Part shown: positions 14,169-23,198 of the stretch, piece after piece
Position numbering within the stretch: the stretch's first letter is position 1
Layout of the letters: each line of letters starts with the position of its first letter
From: JAUILA01 sp964563925
Lineage (GTDB): Bacteria > Bacteroidota > Bacteroidia > Cytophagales > Cyclobacteriaceae
Assembly: GCA_964563925.1 (NCBI GenBank)
Contig: CAZLZD010000048.1
Coordinates: forward strand, 1 to 33,068
Direction of reading: 5' to 3'
DNA: 33,068 nt
Position numbers and translations under genes: made by a program
The notes under the pieces: generated by a model
The model's input: only the letters and a program-made list of their open reading frames with translations
Database searches by the model: none
Told to the model about the DNA's origin: nothing

Positions 14169-16053
14169 AAATTGTGCATATATTCTTTTTGCACTGACGG
14201 TTCTGGCTGGCTGCGAGAACCGGTCCTCCCAAACAGATGAAATAGCAGATGAGAATATGACAACATTCGAGGATCCGCACAGTTATGCACGGCCGGAAGA
14301 AGCCCGTATAACTCACCTTTCCTGGAAGGCGGACATTGATTTTTCTGAACAAATAATCACTGCCACGGCGACATGGACGTTTGAGCGCAATGAAAATGCA
14401 GATTCACTTTTTCTTGACACACAGGATCTTGAGATCATTGACGTAACCTACCCCGGAGGAGAGCAGGCCCCGTTTACGCTGGGGAAAAGCGATTCGGTAA
14501 AAGGCACCCCGCTCAGCATACGCCTGCCTGAACAGGGAAATGAAGTTGCGATCCGTTATCGCACCTTGCCGAAAGCGGCGGCACTTCAATGGCTGAGTCC
14601 GCAACAAACAGCGGATGGCAGATCACCCTTCCTCTTCACACAGTCCCAGGCGATCCTGGCGCGAAGCTGGGTGCCGGTTCAGGATAGTCCGGGTATTCGT
14701 TTTACCTACACGGCGCAGGTGAGTGTACCGCAAGGACTTTTGGCACTGATGAGTGCAGAAAACCCTCAGCAGGCAGATCCTTCGGGAACGTATTATTTTT
14801 CCATGGAACAGCCGATCCCGGCCTATCTGCTGGCCCTGGCCGTGGGAGATCTGAAGTTTGAACCCCTTGGTCCGAGAAGTGGCGTGTATGCGGAACCATC
14901 GGTCATTGCCTCGGCGGCCTATGAGTTTGAAGAACTGGAAAATATGATACAGGCTGCCGAATCATTATACGGCCCCTATCAGTGGGACCGGTATGATCTT
15001 CTGGTTCTGCCACCGAGCTTTCCTTTTGGTGGTATGGAGAACCCCAGACTGACCTTTGCCACCCCCACTATCCTCGCAGGTGACCGTTCGCTTACATCCC
15101 TGGTGGCGCATGAACTGGCACACAGCTGGTCGGGAAACCTTGTAACCAATGCTACCTGGAACGATTTCTGGCTCAATGAAGGATTCACCGTGTATTTCGA
15201 ACAACGGATCATGGAGGAATTATACGGTCAGGGATATTCTGAAATGCTTGCCTCCCTTGAAGTGGGACAGCTGAAGAATGAAATCAATGAAATGATGTCG
15301 GACGGCCGGGATGCGGATACCCATCTTAAGCTGAACCTGGATGGGAGAAATCCGGATGAGGGAATGACGGAGATCGCTTATCAGAAAGGTTATCTATTTC
15401 TGCGCTACCTTGAGGACCAGGCGGGAAGGGAACAATTCGACAAATTCCTGAAAGACTATTTTTCCAGGAATGCATTTAAAGTTATGACCACCGAGAAATT
15501 CCTGGAGGAAGTCAGGGAATACCTGATTGATCCGGGCAGACTAAATATCGGTATGGTTAAACTGCGGGAATGGATTTATAAACCGGGTATACCCGAAGAT
15601 GCAGTGTTGCCCGTCTCGAATCGTTTCGATTCGGTAAACCTGGTTCTTTCGAAATTTTTGCAGGGAAAGCCCGCAGAGGATTTGGAAACGTCTGCCTGGA
15701 GTTCTCACGAATGGGTTCATTTCATTCGGGAATTGCCAAACGACTTGTCCGGAGATCAGATGGCAGCGCTCGATGCTGCCTTCGGTCTGACCAAATCGGG
15801 AAATTCGGAAGTGTTGACAGCCTGGCTGACCCTCGCCATACAAACGGACTATGAACCGGCATTTGACCGTTTGGAATCATTTTTGGTGAATACAGGCAGA
15901 AGAAAGTTTCTTATGCCGCTGTATGGGGAACTGATTAAGAAGGATGGGACTAAAAACCGGGCTCTATCCATATACGAAAAAGCGCGGCCTAACTATCATT
16001 ATGTCGCAATGAACAGTGTTGATGAATTATTAAGCTATGAAGCAACCAATTAA
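14161..16053 (+). CDS. M1-family zinc aminopeptidase, LTA4H-like lipoprotein
   Basis: 630 aa from the ATG at 14161, which gives a lipoprotein signal (ILFALTVLAGC, C18) and overlaps the purM stop by 8 bp. The longer upstream frame lies inside purM and lacks a signal. Exopeptidase signature GGMEN (290-294); zinc site HELAH (317-321) with third ligand E340 (WLNEGFTVYFE). A C-terminal helical LTA4-hydrolase-type domain is at ~520-630. Removes N-terminal residues from peptides at the cell surface or periplasm (family knowledge; substrate preference not readable). The next gene starts 17 bp before its stop. Confidence 0.9.
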   Translation: MNKNCAYILFALTVLAGCENRSSQTDEIADENMTTFEDPHSYARPEEARITHLSWKADIDFSEQIITATATWTFERNENADSLFLDTQDLEIIDVTYPGGEQAPFTLGKSDSVKGTPLSIRLPEQGNEVAIRYRTLPKAAALQWLSPQQTADGRSPFLFTQSQAILARSWVPVQDSPGIRFTYTAQVSVPQGLLALMSAENPQQADPSGTYYFSMEQPIPAYLLALAVGDLKFEPLGPRSGVYAEPSVIASAAYEFEELENMIQAAESLYGPYQWDRYDLLVLPPSFPFGGMENPRLTFATPTILAGDRSLTSLVAHELAHSWSGNLVTNATWNDFWLNEGFTVYFEQRIMEELYGQGYSEMLASLEVGQLKNEINEMMSDGRDADTHLKLNLDGRNPDEGMTEIAYQKGYLFLRYLEDQAGREQFDKFLKDYFSRNAFKVMTTEKFLEEVREYLIDPGRLNIGMVKLREWIYKPGIPEDAVLPVSNRFDSVNLVLSKFLQGKPAEDLETSAWSSHEWVHFIRELPNDLSGDQMAALDAAFGLTKSGNSEVLTAWLTLAIQTDYEPAFDRLESFLVNTGRRKFLMPLYGELIKKDGTKNRALSIYEKARPNYHYVAMNSVDELLSYEATN

Positions 16054-16474
16054 GATCACCTTGCTGGTCCTGGCACTTGCCCTTGCATCTCAGGTAAATG
16101 CACAGAATAAACTTGTTTTAACCGATCTCCAGATCAGGACTGAAGCGACGGACAGTTTCGAAAAATTTGCGGACAAACAGGCTAACCTGGCGTCAGATCT
16201 GCCGGTTACGGTTGCTTTGTACAAAGATAAAGACCTGACGTACTATACCTGTTTTCACCTGACCGAACGCGGGAAGAAGTTCAGGCTCGTAAACCATGAC
16301 TTCGTCGTATATAACGACAAAAGGATTAAGGGCGAACGCCAGGTACTGAAATATAAAAAAACCGAGGGAGTACGGGGTCGAATCACCGGCCTCTCTGAAC
16401 AAAATATCGAGTTTAACCCCAGCCTGGGCCGCTCCATTCAGGTAATATACCGCTTTGAGTTAGTGCTGGACTAA
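16037..16474 (+). CDS. Small secreted protein of unknown function
   Basis: 145 aa. Signal peptide MKQPIKITLLVLALALASQVNA with cleavage after ANA-type VNAQ. The mature part (~122 aa) is strand-rich and has no cysteine pair, lipobox or repeat: ATDSFEKFADKQANLASDLP, DKDLTYYTCFHLTERGKKF, ending SIQVIYRFELVLD. I do not recognise the family. It begins inside the last codons of the M1 peptidase gene, implying coupled translation and possibly a shared periplasmic role. Its TAA interlocks with the TAG of the convergent M14 gene. Confidence 0.7.
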   Translation: MKQPIKITLLVLALALASQVNAQNKLVLTDLQIRTEATDSFEKFADKQANLASDLPVTVALYKDKDLTYYTCFHLTERGKKFRLVNHDFVVYNDKRIKGERQVLKYKKTEGVRGRITGLSEQNIEFNPSLGRSIQVIYRFELVLD

Positions 16475-18945
16475 TTCATTTGAAATACAGCATTGATCAG
16501 AAGAAGCTTCCCCTGGTCCCACATGGAACGGAAAAGCGGGTTATCAGGTAAATAAACGACACTGCCCCGCCCGTAACGCTCCATTCCTATTATGACCTTT
16601 CCGCCAATTTTACCCAGGGCGTCATTACCTGCGAATCCGTTTAGCGGAACCGGTGTATCTTCAAGAACGGCAACCTGGCTGCCATTGGGCAAAAGGTATG
16701 ATGTGGTTCCCCGGGTCAGGGTTTCATAGGTTGTTCCGATTCCGTAAACCAGTGGATGCGTCGGATCCATCCGGGTGCTGAAAATCGCGCCCGGTATATC
16801 GCGCTGCGTGTATTCCCTTGATCGCATTGAATGGTTTGATAATTTCAGTGAATCCCGTTTAATCTCTCGGTCCGTATACATGAGATTAAACTTTTCGGAT
16901 TCAGCAAATAATGCAGACGCATCTCCGAGGGCTACGATCCGGCCACCCTCTTCGGCAAATTCAAACAGTTCATCCTGCACATCACCATAGGATCCGTCGG
17001 CCAGGACAATCACATCAAATTCTTTCAGGACGCGATCCGAAACAGACTCTTTTCGCAGGAGGGTAATTGGGTATTCCAGTTCACGTTCGAAGAAATGCCA
17101 CACCTGTCCCACATCATTAGGGTCCGTATCCGGTCCTGCAAGAAGCCCGGCCTTAACCGGCCTTATTCTTGAGATATTTTCGGACCCCAGGTCGATACCT
17201 GCTGTGGCCAGGCCGGTGTATACCGGGAGGGGATGGCGGTCATATTGACGGGCAAGCCTTTCAATGGTCTCGTCAAAGGCATCGTGGAACTGGTTATTGG
17301 CCCGAAGTATCACCAGCGAGCCGCGGCTAAAATTGGTTCCGTTAAGTGCGGCCGGCTCATTAAGTACTCCCACCCCTATACCTTCCCTGAGCAGCGCACC
17401 AAGATATATTCCATCATCGACAGACTCATAGGGAAGGACATATCCATAAGATTTCTTTTCAGGCAACTCGAAGGGCGCGACGACCCTTTTTTCATAGGGC
17501 TGTGTACTTACATCGGAAGAAGAGGCATAGGCCGTCAGCCCAAAGGCGTACGGGAGGTTCCACGCTGTGATATCATACGTAATTGAATCCGCCAGAAACG
17601 TACTGGGCTCAAAAAGAGCCTGTACCAGCCGGCCTTTCGGTTGGTTTGTGGTGATCACAATATCCTCGTTTGAGGAAGAATATGTTCTGTTCCCCTTAGA
17701 ACGATAATCAAATACATTGAGCCTGCGGCTTTCAGATGCCTGGGAATAGGCTATCCGGTGCCTGTCCAGCAAGCGCAGGAGGCGATTCGTTTTATCTTCC
17801 TGCCCCGCTGCTGGAATTATATACGCCCTGACCGGATTGTCAGGTCGCGTCGCAAAATACTTCCGGTATTCTGCCAGCAGGCGATTGCTTTCCCTGGAAG
17901 CTATTTCAACGGTGGAAATTCCGGTGGTAAAATGATGAGCAATGCGGTCTGAAAGAAAAAGGGTATCACCGTATTCTGTTTTGACGGCCAGGCCGGCGCC
18001 ACCACCACCGGCCTGCTCATAGGTCATGCCGATGGCACCATTAAACATAGGATAAGTATCCCCGTAGCTGGGGTACAACAGGTCAAATACCTCGGAGGTG
18101 AAATACACCCAGTTTTCTTTATCAAAATACCCGGCATGGTTGGCGCCGATCTCCTTTTGAAACTGCCGTTGCCAGTCGGTTATTATTTGATGGTAAGGCT
18201 CTGAGCCAGGGGCAAAATAATACGGACTGTTCGGACTTTGTTCATGGAAGTCTACATGAATCTGCGGCATCCATTGATTATACAGGGCAAGACGTTGCTG
18301 TGATTCCTGCTGGCTTGTCCAGAACCAATCCCGGTTCAGGTCAAAAAGATAATGATTAACCCGTCCGCCGGGCCAGTCCTCCCGGTGCGACATGGCATAG
18401 GGGTCGGCGGAAACAGGATGCTGACGATATTGCTTGTAGTAATTTACATAGCGGTCGCGCCCGTCCGGGTTGATACATGGGTCCATTATCACCACCACAT
18501 TCTCCAGCCAGTCACCTGCTTCTGAATTTTCAGGATTGGTCAGATAGTGGAGTGTCTTCATTGACGCTTCAGTAGATGAAGACTCGTTCCCGTGTACATT
18601 ATAACTCAACCAGACAATTGCCGGACCATCAGCTTCTCCCTCCCCTGATTCAAGTCCGGCGAGACGAAGGTTGTTCATCCGGATCTCATCAAGACGTTCA
18701 AGGTTTGCCGGTGTCGAGATAAATGCCACATAAAGCGGGCGTCCTTCATACGTCTCACCATACTGGAGTAATTTCATCCGCGGGGATAATTCGGCGACTT
18801 TCTGATAATAGTCCACCACCTTGAAGTGAAGGGTGAATTCCGAGCCCAGTTCATAGCCAAGGAACATTTCGGGAGACGGGATTTGCTGGGCTGCAACCGG
18901 ATAAATGGTTAAACTAATCAGGAAGGCAAGGACAGTATTTTTCAT
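16471..18945 (-). CDS. Secreted M14-family zinc carboxypeptidase
   Basis: 824 aa from the ATG at 18945 (MKNTVLAFLISLTIYPVAAQ signal peptide). The frame extends to a TTG at 18951, but the ATG fits the signal peptide better. The M14 zinc ligands are H118 and E121 (YNVHGNESSSTEAS) and a distal His in IHVDFHEQSPNSPYYF. PCINPDGRDRYVNYY is a typical M14 substrate-pocket segment, and TYEQAG probably supplies the catalytic Glu. The long C-terminus (~370-824) includes a region resembling a GATase1-like/ThuA-type fold (FDVIVLADGSYGDVQDELFEF, GGRIVALGDA). This extended M14 form is common in Bacteroidota. Lies 6 bp downstream of the DinB gene. Confidence 0.87.
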   Translation of the reverse strand: MKNTVLAFLISLTIYPVAAQQIPSPEMFLGYELGSEFTLHFKVVDYYQKVAELSPRMKLLQYGETYEGRPLYVAFISTPANLERLDEIRMNNLRLAGLESGEGEADGPAIVWLSYNVHGNESSSTEASMKTLHYLTNPENSEAGDWLENVVVIMDPCINPDGRDRYVNYYKQYRQHPVSADPYAMSHREDWPGGRVNHYLFDLNRDWFWTSQQESQQRLALYNQWMPQIHVDFHEQSPNSPYYFAPGSEPYHQIITDWQRQFQKEIGANHAGYFDKENWVYFTSEVFDLLYPSYGDTYPMFNGAIGMTYEQAGGGGAGLAVKTEYGDTLFLSDRIAHHFTTGISTVEIASRESNRLLAEYRKYFATRPDNPVRAYIIPAAGQEDKTNRLLRLLDRHRIAYSQASESRRLNVFDYRSKGNRTYSSSNEDIVITTNQPKGRLVQALFEPSTFLADSITYDITAWNLPYAFGLTAYASSSDVSTQPYEKRVVAPFELPEKKSYGYVLPYESVDDGIYLGALLREGIGVGVLNEPAALNGTNFSRGSLVILRANNQFHDAFDETIERLARQYDRHPLPVYTGLATAGIDLGSENISRIRPVKAGLLAGPDTDPNDVGQVWHFFERELEYPITLLRKESVSDRVLKEFDVIVLADGSYGDVQDELFEFAEEGGRIVALGDASALFAESEKFNLMYTDREIKRDSLKLSNHSMRSREYTQRDIPGAIFSTRMDPTHPLVYGIGTTYETLTRGTTSYLLPNGSQVAVLEDTPVPLNGFAGNDALGKIGGKVIIGMERYGRGSVVYLPDNPLFRSMWDQGKLLLINAVFQMN

Positions 18946-18951
18946 TATCAA

Positions 18952-19473
18952 TCAGGAAATGATATGGCGGATTTGTTTTTCATGATGAATAAAGTGGGCA
19001 TACAAAAAGCCAACGGTCTGTTCCATATTCAGGTATCCCACCTTAGGGTGTTTGTAAATAGCCTCGTTAAGTCGATCGGCGGGGAATGAATCGAGCATTG
19101 TTCTTAGATTTTCCCTGGTTTCATCATAATCCTTAAACAAGGCAATCTTTTCCAGATTGTCAGGTAAATTTTCACCAACGGCACGCGGGGCCTTAAATTT
19201 CAGTGGAGTGGCAAGCACATATTTTAGCAGCAAATACCTGAGTGTTTCTCCCATGCCTGTGGAGGGATGTGGTCCGGAGCTGATCTTTTTGGCAAGGTAA
19301 CTGACCGACAGTGTTTCAGAGAGATACAGGTGATAGACGACCTGCAAGGCTGACCACTTATCGGGTTGCGGAGGCTGATTAAGGAACAAATCGTCCCTGG
19401 TCAGCATATCTTTTTTCAGCCTGTCGTACCGGCGCTGGAGTTTGCTGAAATTGCCGGAGAGTTTAGTGACCAT
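18952..19473 (-). CDS. DinB-fold protein
   Basis: 173 aa using the ATG at 19473 (MVTKLSGNFSKLQRRYDRL); a longer TTG start at 19521 is possible but would run into the divergent patatin promoter region. Four-helix DinB/DUF664-type protein. The first metal-ligand region is PDKWSALQVVYHLYLSE, where a tyrosine/histidine pattern replaces the usual W..exxxHl. The last is YLNMEQTVGFLYAHFIHHEKQIRHI, giving the C-terminal HxxxH-like motif. The family includes thiol-dependent metalloenzymes, but this member's reaction is unknown. Upstream of the M14 peptidase in the same unit. Confidence 0.75.
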   Translation of the reverse strand: MVTKLSGNFSKLQRRYDRLKKDMLTRDDLFLNQPPQPDKWSALQVVYHLYLSETLSVSYLAKKISSGPHPSTGMGETLRYLLLKYVLATPLKFKAPRAVGENLPDNLEKIALFKDYDETRENLRTMLDSFPADRLNEAIYKHPKVGYLNMEQTVGFLYAHFIHHEKQIRHIIS

Positions 19474-19525
19474 TTTGTATTGGTTAGATTTTCCAACAAT
19501 TTTAAGACTTTGAAGTGGCAAACCG

Positions 19526-20398
19526 ATGACAGACCGGAAAAAAGTATCGCTTGTATTAAGTAGCGGAGGTGCGCGGGGAGTCGCACATATTGGCGTAATT
19601 GATGCCCTGGAGAAAAACGGCTATGAAATCACCTCCATATCCGGAAGTTCCATGGGGGCAGTGGTCGGAGGTGTATATGCCGCCGGCAAATTACCCGAAT
19701 TCAAGGAATGGGTCTGTGACCTCGACAAGGTGGACGTATTCAAGCTGATGGACTTTACGTTCAGTACGCAGGGCTTTGTCCGTGGAGATAAAGTATTCAA
19801 CGAAATGAAAAAGTTTGTGGGTGATTGTGCCATTGAAGACCTGAGGATTCCCTTTCGGGCCGTGGCCACAGACCTGGGGAAGAAATGCGAGGTTGTTTTC
19901 GACAAGGGAGATTTGTTTACCGCGCTTCGTGCGTCTGCGGCAATTCCGTCGGTGGTTAAACCCAGCCTCTATGGAGAACGGTTCCTTGTGGACGGAGGGG
20001 TGATGAATCCTATTCCCGTAAGCCATGTACAGCGTAGCAGTGGCGACCTGCTGATCATCAGTGACGTGAATGCCAACGTTCCCTGCCTGGTTGAGAAAAA
20101 GGAGGAACAGCGTCAGATGATGCCCTGGCTTGAGAAATGGAACAGCCTTCTCCCCCGCAATACACTTCGAAATGAAAGGAAAAAAACTCCATCGCTGTTT
20201 GATCTTCTGGTAAGTTCGATTGACCTTATGCAGGACAGGATCTCGGACTTCCTGGTGGAGGAGGCAAGGCCCGATATCCTGGTCAGGATATCCAGGGAAA
20301 CATGCGGAACATTTGAATTCCACCGGTCCCATTATCTCATCCGGTGTGGTTATCAGGAAACTCAAAAGGCAATAAATGAATACTGTCCGCAAGATTAA
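19526..20398 (+). CDS. Patatin-like phospholipase
   Basis: 290 aa, cytoplasmic (no signal peptide). Patatin fold with oxyanion loop SSGGARGVAHIG (residues ~12-23), nucleophile S42 in GSSMG (GxSxG) and catalytic aspartate D156 in DGGVMNP. Expected activity: acyl ester hydrolysis of phospholipids (RssA/YchK group by length). The start is the ATG giving MTDRKKVSLVLSSGG. The methyltransferase gene starts 23 bp before its stop. A lipid kinase lies nearby on the other strand; a loose lipid theme is possible but not demonstrated. Confidence 0.9.
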   Translation: MTDRKKVSLVLSSGGARGVAHIGVIDALEKNGYEITSISGSSMGAVVGGVYAAGKLPEFKEWVCDLDKVDVFKLMDFTFSTQGFVRGDKVFNEMKKFVGDCAIEDLRIPFRAVATDLGKKCEVVFDKGDLFTALRASAAIPSVVKPSLYGERFLVDGGVMNPIPVSHVQRSSGDLLIISDVNANVPCLVEKKEEQRQMMPWLEKWNSLLPRNTLRNERKKTPSLFDLLVSSIDLMQDRISDFLVEEARPDILVRISRETCGTFEFHRSHYLIRCGYQETQKAINEYCPQD

Positions 20399-20948
20399 TT
20401 CCCTGGTGGGAAATATGGATCTTTATCTCCTTGATCATCTTCTGAAAGGAAAGCTCGAGGGAAGGAAAAACATCCTTGACGCAGGTTGTGGCGAAGGGCG
20501 CAACCTGACCTATTTTGCCGGGGAAGGACTGAACATACATGGTATTGACAAGGAGCCTCTGGCTGTGAAGATGTGCCGGATGCGCTATTCGAATAGTCTC
20601 CCGGAAAATTTTATCTGCGGAGAATTGTCCCGGATTCCGTGGGATGATGAATTCTTTGATCTTGTAATTTCTTCCGCAGTCCTGCATTTTGCCCAGTCCC
20701 ATACACATTTCATGGAAATGTGGCGGGAGCTTACCCGGGTAACGGCGATGGGCGGACTGCTTTTTCTGCGGATGGCTTCGTTGTGGGGAATTTCGGATTC
20801 CCGTGAGTTTCCCTATTACCTGACAGATTCGGTACTGGATGAAATGCTGGATGCGGGGTGGGTTAAGGCAGAACCAGTCAAATCAGTGCTGGTGGAAAAA
20901 GACCGGTCCATGGCGGTGCTACTTCTCGAAAGGGGGAAGAAATTGTAG
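20376..20948 (+). CDS. Class I SAM-dependent methyltransferase
   Basis: 190 aa. Motif I ILDAGCGEGRNL (residues ~34-45), acidic loop HGIDKEPLAV, and the post-I block WDDEFFDLVISSAVLHFAQS typical of Methyltransf_11/25 proteins. The acceptor substrate cannot be inferred. The ATG at 20376 overlaps patatin by 23 bp; a later ATG (MDLYLLDHLL) is an alternative. Its 3' end overlaps the convergent lipid-kinase gene by 30 bp. Confidence 0.83.
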   Translation: MNTVRKINSLVGNMDLYLLDHLLKGKLEGRKNILDAGCGEGRNLTYFAGEGLNIHGIDKEPLAVKMCRMRYSNSLPENFICGELSRIPWDDEFFDLVISSAVLHFAQSHTHFMEMWRELTRVTAMGGLLFLRMASLWGISDSREFPYYLTDSVLDEMLDAGWVKAEPVKSVLVEKDRSMAVLLLERGKKL

Positions 20949-21833
20949 CGCACCGGCCCTGACTTCTACGGTAATAGAACCGGCGCCGAGTAATTCGCCA
21001 TCCGCTTCAACGCCGCTTTCCGGTGGTGCCTGCACCTTGATTTTCTTGACTCTTTTATAAATGACCCGTTCATCTTCAATGGGCCGCCCTTTCTTCAGGT
21101 CGGGAAGATACCGAAGATAGTCAAACATCGAAACATCCCCGATTACGACAACATCCAGGAGTCCGTCATTCGGTAATGCCTCCGGGGCTATGGCCAGTCC
21201 GCTGCCAAAAAACCTTCCGTTGGCGATGATCACCGCCTTCGCATGACCCTCCCAGCCCCAGCCTTCGGATTCCAGGCTGACCTTTATGTTACGGTAGGAA
21301 ATGAACGTACGCAGGATGCTGGTAAAAAATGTGATCTCTGCACCCATCCATTTTGGGGCATGATTGACGCGGCGAATAACTGCGGCTCCGATTCCGGTGT
21401 CCGCGATGTTCAGGAAGTAACGTTTTTCGTCATTGGAGAATGTTATGCACCCCGTGTCCAGTGGTTGAGATTGGTTTTTTCTCACGAGTTTGAGGAGAGA
21501 TTCCATGGAATCAGCAGGCGACCAGGTCTTCATCCAGTCATTGGCCGTTCCGGCCGGCAAATGCCCCATGATCACTTCGCGGTTGGCGGTTTGCATAATG
21601 CCGTCAGCCACTTCACCCAGGGTTCCGTCGCCGCCCACAGCGATGATATGTGAGACGTTTTGTTCGGCCAGGTTGCGGGCTATGATAGCTGCCGTCCCCG
21701 GCTTGGTATAGATTACCTCATACGAAAGATCAGAGAGATTCGCCAGGTTTTCCTGCAGAGCCTGCTGGAATCTTTTGACCCTTTTGGGCTTGCCATGTAC
21801 GATAAAACCAATATGGATTGGGCCGGTCTGCAT
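20919..21833 (-). CDS. Diacylglycerol/lipid kinase, YegS/DgkB family
   Basis: 304 aa. Diacylglycerol kinase catalytic domain at the N-terminus with GGDGT in IIAVGGDGTLGEVADGIM, followed by GTANDWMKT (nucleotide site). The C-terminal beta domain contains NIADTGIGAAVIRRVNHAPKW, FFGSGLAIAPEALPNDGLLDV and EADGELL. Phosphorylates a lipid such as diacylglycerol using ATP (family knowledge). The last 10 codons overlap the end of the convergent methyltransferase gene. Its promoter must lie in the short divergent gap 21834-21891; TACCTTCG 6 nt before the ATG is a weak -7 candidate. Confidence 0.88.
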   Translation of the reverse strand: MQTGPIHIGFIVHGKPKRVKRFQQALQENLANLSDLSYEVIYTKPGTAAIIARNLAEQNVSHIIAVGGDGTLGEVADGIMQTANREVIMGHLPAGTANDWMKTWSPADSMESLLKLVRKNQSQPLDTGCITFSNDEKRYFLNIADTGIGAAVIRRVNHAPKWMGAEITFFTSILRTFISYRNIKVSLESEGWGWEGHAKAVIIANGRFFGSGLAIAPEALPNDGLLDVVVIGDVSMFDYLRYLPDLKKGRPIEDERVIYKRVKKIKVQAPPESGVEADGELLGAGSITVEVRAGALQFLPPFEK

Positions 21834-21891
21834 GAACCACGAAGGTACTTATTTGTTGATGTATTGAACAAGAATTTAACAATTGATGATT

Positions 21892-22179
21892 ATGATAGCG
21901 GTTTGGAATGGTAAGGTTTTGGCTCAGAGTACTGAAACCGAGCAGGTGGAAGGGAATCATTATTTTCCGCCTGAATCGGTAAATGAAGAATTTCTTGAAC
22001 CTTCTGACAGGAGGTCGCAATGCCCGTGGAAAGGCACTGCGTTCTACTATAATGTGACCGTCGAAGGCAAGACGATTAAAAATGCGGCATGGAAATACCC
22101 TTCCCCAAATCCCGATGCGGCAGAGATTGAAGGCCATATTGCCTTTTACAAAGGAGTAGAGATCCTGGCCAATTCCTGA
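21892..22179 (+). CDS. DUF427 family protein
   Basis: 95 aa from ATG 21892 (MIAVWNGKVLAQS), which aligns with the usual family N-terminus; ATG 21886 would add two residues. DUF427 hallmarks are VEGNHYFPPESVN, CPWKGTAFYYNVTV and AAWKYPSPNPDAAEIEGHIAFY. A small single-domain protein found in many bacteria, sometimes labelled nucleotidyltransferase without direct proof. Function unknown. Stands alone between the divergent lipid-kinase gene and the ABC transporter. Confidence 0.85.
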   Translation: MIAVWNGKVLAQSTETEQVEGNHYFPPESVNEEFLEPSDRRSQCPWKGTAFYYNVTVEGKTIKNAAWKYPSPNPDAAEIEGHIAFYKGVEILANS

Positions 22180-22228
22180 TTACATTTATTTCCTGTGTAT
22201 AAATCCGGGATGACGCTCCGAATTCTGC

Positions 22229-22236
22229 TATTTTTA
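22229..22236 (+). promoter_or_regulatory. -7 box TATTTTTA, exactly 5 nt before ATG of the ABC ATPase
   Basis: One mismatch to TAnnTTTG (final A). The 5-nt gap to the ATG at 22242 equals that seen before purM and the other unit heads. An out-of-frame ATG at 22238 (stop after three codons) would be upstream of the transcript start and therefore harmless. Confidence 0.45.
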
Positions 22237-22241
22237 TATGA

Positions 22242-23198
22242 ATGATTAGCTGCCGGGACGTTTCAAAAAAATACGATGGTCATGTGGCCGTCGATCATAT
22301 TCACCTGGATTTTAAAAAGGGAGAAAAACATGTATTGATCGGCACCAGCGGCAGCGGAAAGACAACGTTGTTGAAAATGATCAACAAGCTTGTTTCCAAA
22401 TCGGCTGGTGAGATACTGGTCGACGGGAAAAGTACCGATGACTGGGATGATGTCGCATTAAGACGAAGCCTGGGTTATGTTATCCAGGAGGTCGGCCTTT
22501 TTCCGCATTATACGGTTGGCCAGAATATCGGTGTGGTCCCTTCAATCCTTCGCTGGCCGGAGTCCAGGGTCACGGAACGGACCCTGGAGGTCCTGGCAAT
22601 GGTGGGGCTTGAGGAGCGGTACATCTCACTTTTTCCGGATGCATTGAGCGGCGGACAACAGCAGCGCGTTGGCATTGCACGTGCCTTGGCGGCCGATCCT
22701 TCAACCCTGCTCATGGACGAGCCATTCGGGGCACTCGATCCGATAACCCGTTCAGACCTGCAGCGTGAGTTTATATCCCTGCCCGGAATTGCAGACAAAA
22801 CCGTCATCCTGGTCACCCATGACATGATGGAGGCCGCACTCATTGGGGAGGTAATCACCGTGCTGGACAAGGGTCAGGTTCAGCAATCCGGAACCCTGGA
22901 AGAGCTGTTGTTTTCTCCGGCCAATGACTTTGTAAAAGACTTTCTCGGCAACCACCGCACACAGCTTGAACTGCGGGCGGTGAAAGTCCAATCGCTTATT
23001 CCCTGGCTCACCGCCGGCGAAAGTAATCCTTCCGCGGCAAAGATTGATTCAGATACCTCGCTGGATGCCCTGCCCGATAATGGTATGCTGGAAGTTAATT
23101 GGCAGGGCAATGTGTATGTCTGCACCCGGGAGGATTGCTATTCCCTCTATTATCAGCATCGGGGGGTGATTATCAAAAAACTGACGGGTCATGGTTGA
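22242..23198 (+). CDS. Osmoprotectant-type ABC transporter ATP-binding protein (OpuCA/ProV-like)
   Basis: 318 aa. Walker A GTSGSGKTTLLKMINKL, Q-loop VIQEVGLFPHYTV, signature LSGGQQQRVGIARALA, Walker B TLLMDEPFGALDPITR, H-loop VTHDM. The MINKL after Walker A and LFPHYTV are characteristic of the quaternary-amine (glycine betaine/choline/carnitine) importers. The C-terminal ~75 residues are too short and unlike the CBS pair that senses ionic strength in OpuA/OpuCA, so regulation may differ. Overlaps the permease gene by 8 bp. Confidence 0.9.
   Translation: MISCRDVSKKYDGHVAVDHIHLDFKKGEKHVLIGTSGSGKTTLLKMINKLVSKSAGEILVDGKSTDDWDDVALRRSLGYVIQEVGLFPHYTVGQNIGVVPSILRWPESRVTERTLEVLAMVGLEERYISLFPDALSGGQQQRVGIARALAADPSTLLMDEPFGALDPITRSDLQREFISLPGIADKTVILVTHDMMEAALIGEVITVLDKGQVQQSGTLEELLFSPANDFVKDFLGNHRTQLELRAVKVQSLIPWLTAGESNPSAAKIDSDTSLDALPDNGMLEVNWQGNVYVCTREDCYSLYYQHRGVIIKKLTGHG

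Noticed and set aside
19691..20392. 233-codon frame antisense to the patatin gene
   Set aside because: Patatin motifs are intact on the + strand, and the antisense frame lacks any motif or promoter.
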